A stretch of 64,000 nucleotides of DNA from positions 2,086,001 through 2,150,000 of the forward strand of contig NZ_CP016540.2 in the NCBI RefSeq assembly GCF_001186155.3, written 5' to 3'. Both the position numbers and the translations under genes were made by a program. This DNA is from Planococcus versutus (GTDB lineage: Bacteria; Bacillota; Bacilli; Bacillales_A; Planococcaceae). The notes under the pieces were generated by a model that worked only from the letters and a program-made list of their open reading frames with translations, was not told where the DNA came from and searched no databases. Positions 59,256-64,000 of this stretch are shown here, piece by piece. The number at the start of each line of letters is the position of its first letter. The first letter of the stretch is position 1.

Positions 59256-60590
59256 CTACACCCCTAAGTTTTTATTTCCACGTTGATAAAATGCATCCAT
59301 TTCTTCTTTTGGCACCAATGCGCCTCCCGTTGCCCATACAATATGCGTGGCTGTATTCATTGGTATTTTATTAGCTTGTGCGTAATCGCTTGCTTGAACT
59401 TTCAACGGTCCGAGTAAACCAGCTGTTGCAGAAGGTTCGACGAAAATTTCTTCACTGTTTGCCAAAAGCGCTAATAAAAAAAACAGTTCTTGATCTTCTA
59501 TCGTATACATTCCACTAACTGTTTTTTCACTAATACTCGAGGCAAAACTAGAAGGTCTTCCTACTGCTAGTCCATCACCTTCTGTAACATTGTTAATACC
59601 GAAATCTTGGACACAAACTTTTTCTTTCTCACCCGTCATTAAACCAATAAGCACTGCTGGAGAATGTGTCGGTTCTACAAAAAAGCAATGAACCGCATCA
59701 CCCAAAACTTGCTTCAGTCCGAAAGCAATTCCTCCCGGCGCACCTCCTACTCCGCAAGGTAAGTACACAAATAGCGGATGCTTGGCGTCAACTTGGATAT
59801 TTTGATCAGTAAGTTGTTGTTTGAGTCGAAAAGCAGCTACACTATAGCCTAAAAACAAATGCTTAGATTTTTCGTCATCAACAAAATAAGCCCCTGGTTT
59901 GGCTAACGTTTCGCTTCGTCCAGCTGAAATAGCCTCACTAAAACCACCTTTAAATTCTACAACAGTGGCACCTTTTTCACGTAATAATTCTTTTTTCCAC
60001 GCTTTTGCGTCTGAAGACATATAAACAGATACTTGGAATCCGAGTTTAGCACTGATGATGCCAATGCTGAGTCCAAGGTTTCCTGTAGAACCTACCCCGA
60101 TGGAGTATTGACTGAAAAACTGTTTGAATTTTTGTGAGGAAAACTGCTCGTACGATTGCTGGCTTGAAATAATGCCTGCTTTTTCAGCTAATTTCTCTGC
60201 ATGATGCAATACTTCATAAACACCACCGCGTGCTTTAATCGATCCAGCAATTGGCAATTCGTTATCACATTTTAAGTATAGCCGACCTTCAATTTCTCCC
60301 TCAAACTGTTTGTTCAATTGCTCTTTCATTCTAGCTACCTCACGCAGTGGGGATTCCACAATTCCATTTACCTTTGCTGTGTCTTGAAATTGAGCTGCTA
60401 GAAAAGGAGCAAACCTCTGCCAAAGTTGCTCTGCTTTCTCCATATCAGCGAGGTTCACTGGCAAATCGGTCATATCAGCCAGTTTTTGGAGTTTAGGATT
60501 TAACCATACAACCGACTCTAAGTTCATAATCGGTTTAAGTAAAGGATTGCATGAAATCCAGTCGTTTAGTTGTTGTAGTTCAATGCTCAT
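59256..60590 (-). CDS. dsdA: D-serine dehydratase (PLP-dependent)
   Basis: Converts D-serine to pyruvate and ammonia. It has 444 residues, near the E. coli DsdA length. The PLP lysine is in GSIKARGGVYEVLHH, the phosphate-binding loop in GSTGNLGLSIG, and PCGVGGAPGGIAFGL matches the family. No transporter or DsdC-like regulator is adjacent. The next genes are the two small membrane proteins, with minimal gaps. Confidence 0.95.
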   Translation of the reverse strand: MSIELQQLNDWISCNPLLKPIMNLESVVWLNPKLQKLADMTDLPVNLADMEKAEQLWQRFAPFLAAQFQDTAKVNGIVESPLREVARMKEQLNKQFEGEIEGRLYLKCDNELPIAGSIKARGGVYEVLHHAEKLAEKAGIISSQQSYEQFSSQKFKQFFSQYSIGVGSTGNLGLSIGIISAKLGFQVSVYMSSDAKAWKKELLREKGATVVEFKGGFSEAISAGRSETLAKPGAYFVDDEKSKHLFLGYSVAAFRLKQQLTDQNIQVDAKHPLFVYLPCGVGGAPGGIAFGLKQVLGDAVHCFFVEPTHSPAVLIGLMTGEKEKVCVQDFGINNVTEGDGLAVGRPSSFASSISEKTVSGMYTIEDQELFFLLALLANSEEIFVEPSATAGLLGPLKVQASDYAQANKIPMNTATHIVWATGGALVPKEEMDAFYQRGNKNLGV

Positions 60591-60670
60591 AGAAATCCCC
60601 TTCCGTTCAAGTCATCTGATATTTTCATCATACAGGAGACCATAAAAAGAGTCATCTCTCCATGTTCTTT

Positions 60671-61351
60671 TCACTGACTTAAAGATAACCGACTTAATCC
60701 TTTAGTAAGTCCTACCAATGCAAGTCCAATCAAAAAGAGTACCCACCACTGAATTTGAATGATCGGACCGATTCCATCAAAAAAATAACCAACACCCAGT
60801 ATAAAAGCAAAAGCAATCATGCCATATAATCCAGATACAACATAAATTTTCCATTCTTGAATTTCTGGTTTAAAAACAGAAGTACGAATAAGACGGAAAA
60901 TGATAAATAAGCCAATAACACCAACTAAAACTATGGCCAGAAAAATTATTGAAATGCTTCCTAAAGCGAAATCATTATCTATGGAAGTGAATACTGAAAT
61001 AATCCCATTTAAAACTCCATACGTAAGTGTAAACCAACCTGCTAACCCAAGCGTGAATGATGTTGCTTGCAAAATAACATTTCGTTTATTCTCTTTCGGC
61101 ATATTTGCAATGAGCTCATCTGCATAAGCTTCTGGGGAATCGCCGAACAAATCCGTAGCATCTTTGCCGTTTCTTTGCGCTTCAATTAAATGATCCAATA
61201 AATCCATCAACAGCTCTTCTGCTGCACGCTCATCCACTCGAAGGTCTGTTCGGATATACAGCAATAAATCTTCGTAAAGTTTCTCGTTTTCAGAAGTTAA
61301 AAGCTTTCTTTTATCGTTATTTTCCTTAATCAGTTTAGTCGTTCCTCTCAT
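60671..61351 (-). CDS. PadR-associated membrane protein (HAAS/DUF1129-like)
   Basis: Function unknown. The ATG at 61351, after GAGGTGG, gives 226 residues. The N-terminal part (about 10-85) has helices with LLMDLLDHLIEAQRNGKDATDLFGDSPEAYADELI, as in short HAAS-type domains next to PadR regulators. Four membrane segments follow (about 95-120, 135-162, 170-192, 200-218). It overlaps the padR end by 17 bases, so the two act together. Confidence 0.8.
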   Translation of the reverse strand: MRGTTKLIKENNDKRKLLTSENEKLYEDLLLYIRTDLRVDERAAEELLMDLLDHLIEAQRNGKDATDLFGDSPEAYADELIANMPKENKRNVILQATSFTLGLAGWFTLTYGVLNGIISVFTSIDNDFALGSISIIFLAIVLVGVIGLFIIFRLIRTSVFKPEIQEWKIYVVSGLYGMIAFAFILGVGYFFDGIGPIIQIQWWVLFLIGLALVGLTKGLSRLSLSQ

Positions 61352-61679
61352 CGTGTCCACCTCTTTTCAGTAGTTGGCTGACTGGCTCGGCAATTTGAAG
61401 CCATTCAAAAGCCATTTGCGCTAACTCCGCTTTTCCTTCCTCGGTCAAAAAATAATACTTACGATTCGGCCCTGCTGCAGAAGGCCTCATTTCACCACGG
61501 ATAAAGCCGTTTTTCTGTAGCCGAAGCAACACGGGATAAATAGTGCCATCACTAATGTCTGGTAACCCGATTCCTTGCAACTTTTGCGAAAGTTCATAGC
61601 CATAGACCGGTTGCTCTTCCACTACAGCCATTACACACGCTTCTAAAACTCCTTTTAGCAATTGGCTTCTAAGAGCCAT
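61335..61679 (-). CDS. PadR-family transcriptional regulator
   Basis: DNA-binding repressor. The ATG at 61679, after GGAGAG, gives 114 residues. The winged helix-turn-helix shows LLKGVLEACVMAVVEEQPVYGYELSQKL and ISDGTIYPVLLRLQKNGFI. The family often controls drug efflux or envelope genes. Overlap with the downstream membrane gene and a palindrome upstream suggest autoregulation of the pair. Confidence 0.93.
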   Translation of the reverse strand: MALRSQLLKGVLEACVMAVVEEQPVYGYELSQKLQGIGLPDISDGTIYPVLLRLQKNGFIRGEMRPSAAGPNRKYYFLTEEGKAELAQMAFEWLQIAEPVSQLLKRGGHDERND

Positions 61680-61695
61680 ATCGGTCTCTCCTTTC

Positions 61696-61721
61696 GGTAC
61701 TATGTAATACAAGATAGTACC
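61696..61721 (-). promoter_or_regulatory. palindrome before padR, probable PadR operator
   Basis: GGTACTAT and ATAGTACC form a perfect 8-bp inverted repeat with a 10-base spacer, just before the padR ribosome-binding site. Position and size suit a dimeric repressor site. Confidence 0.65.
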
Positions 61722-61723
61722 TC

Positions 61724-61760
61724 AAAAAAACAACTACTTTGCATTACCAACTAGTTGTTT
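61724..61760 (-). terminator. hairpin with T-run in the padR leader
   Basis: AAACAACTA pairs with TAGTTGTTT (9 bp, 15-base loop), followed on the minus strand by seven T residues. It lies between the padR promoter and gene, so it may act as an attenuator, or as a 5'-end stabiliser. Confidence 0.6.
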
Positions 61761-61762
61761 TT

Positions 61763-61791
61763 ATTGTAATCAGTTTATTCATTTATGTCAA
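61763..61791 (-). promoter_or_regulatory. strong sigma-A promoter of padR
   Basis: On the minus strand a perfect TTGACA (-35) and TACAAT (-10) are 17 bases apart, directly after the pyrE terminator. Confidence 0.8.
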
Positions 61792-61803
61792 CAATTTCAA
61801 CAT

Positions 61804-61832
61804 AGAAAAAAACCGACCAATTGGCCGGCTTT
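61804..61832 (-). terminator. intrinsic terminator after pyrE
   Basis: AAGCCGGCC pairs with GGTCGGTTT (9 bp, two G-U) around AATT, followed on the minus strand by T residues. It ends the pyr operon. Confidence 0.87.
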
Positions 61833-62450
61833 ACAAAGTTCCTGCTTTTAACTTTTCATGCCAATCTGCAAGCATCGGCAGTTCGTCTTCACTAATAGCA
61901 CCTGTACTCAATGCCTGTTCAACAAGCGCTGGGAAATCCGTTAGCGTATGGAACGTATAACCTGCTCCTGTGATGGTCTCAATTGACTGTGGCAAATCGT
62001 ACGTAAAAATCGCAACAATTCCAAGTACGTCAAAACCTGCTGCTTCTAACGCTTGTGCTGCTTGTAAGACAGAGCCGCCTTTAGAAATCAAGTCTTCTAC
62101 GACTACTACTTTTTGACCTTTTTCGATTTTGCCTTCGATCATATTTGTTTGCCCGTGTTCTTTCGCTTTTGAACGGACGTAAACCATTGGCAGTTCAAGT
62201 AAATCACTAACCCAAGCCGCATGCGGAATACCTGCAGTGGCAGTTCCTGCGACCACTTCACAGTCAGGATAATATTCGTTAATGGTTTCTGCTAGACTGG
62301 CAGCAATGTCTTTGCGTACTTTTGGGTAAGACATTGTCAATCGGTTATCACAGTAAATCGGTGACTTAACGCCTGACGCCCAAGTAAAGGGATCTTGCGG
62401 ACGCAATTCGACTGCGCCAATAGATAGTAAATGATTTGCTACTTTTAACT

Positions 62451-62454
<4 letters not shown>
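61831..62454 (-). CDS. pyrE: orotate phosphoribosyltransferase
   Basis: Joins orotate and PRPP to make OMP. The ATG at 62454, after GGAGTGG, gives 207 residues. PRPP loop [13 protein letters not shown], and [17 protein letters not shown] and [10 protein letters not shown] are intact. It overlaps pyrF by 4 bases and ends the pyrimidine operon. Confidence 0.97.

Positions 62455-64000
<1,546 letters not shown>

Overview
The window is a stretch of core chromosome from a low-GC Gram-positive bacterium. Gene order and protein sequences look like Bacillales, and the overall picture fits Planococcaceae (Planococcus/Planomicrobium-like). This placement is inferred from gene order and from remembered Bacillus homologues; no search was run. 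Several loci that sit inside these clusters in Bacillus subtilis are missing here: the fla/che block between codY and rpsB, spoVM between thiN and rpmB, rlmN between rsmB and prpC, and yloB/yloC/remA before gmk. The absence of spoVM suggests a non-sporulating or divergently sporulating lineage.

Layout, left to right; almost everything is on the minus strand, so transcription runs right to left. 1-6263: start of polC, then proS, rseP, dxr, cdsA, uppS (lipid carrier, isoprenoid, phospholipid and membrane proteolysis genes). 6416-9470: frr, pyrH, tsf, rpsB. 9690-13408: codY, hslU, hslV, xerC. 13476-17874: trmFO, topA, dprA, followed by about 500 bp with no intact gene. 18376-20457: sucD, sucC. 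20579-27064: rnhB, rbgA, a type I signal peptidase, rplS with a structured leader, trmD, rimM, khpA, rpsP, ffh, ylxM. 27129-32469: ftsY, smc (with a one-base frameshift) and rnc. 32594-36117: acpP, fabG, fabD, plsX, fapR, headed by a clear FapR operator. 36207-41986: recG, sdaAA, sdaAB, fakA, asp23. 42207-42395: rpmB on the plus strand. 42539-54822: thiN, rpe, rsgA, prkC, prpC, rsmB, fmt, def, priA, coaBC, rpoZ, gmk as one tightly overlapping operon.

Right of gmk the window becomes less conserved: rqcH (plus strand), a two-gene amino-acid ABC importer without its ATPase (plus strand), two small membrane proteins (one ending in an L7/L12-like segment), D-serine dehydratase, a PadR regulator with a co-translated membrane protein, and finally pyrE, pyrF and the truncated pyrD.

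No phage, insertion sequence, CRISPR array, rRNA or tRNA was seen. I found no convincing new multi-gene system. The observations most worth checking are the poly-G frameshift in smc, the fapR promoter built into the recG terminator, the padR control region (consensus promoter, leader hairpin and palindrome), the membrane-anchored L7/L12-like small protein, the orphan ABC importer with a possible CodY box, and the possible gene remains between dprA and sucD. Many starts were reassigned by ribosome-binding-site position and homologue length, including TTG starts for acpP and recG and a GTG start for fapR.
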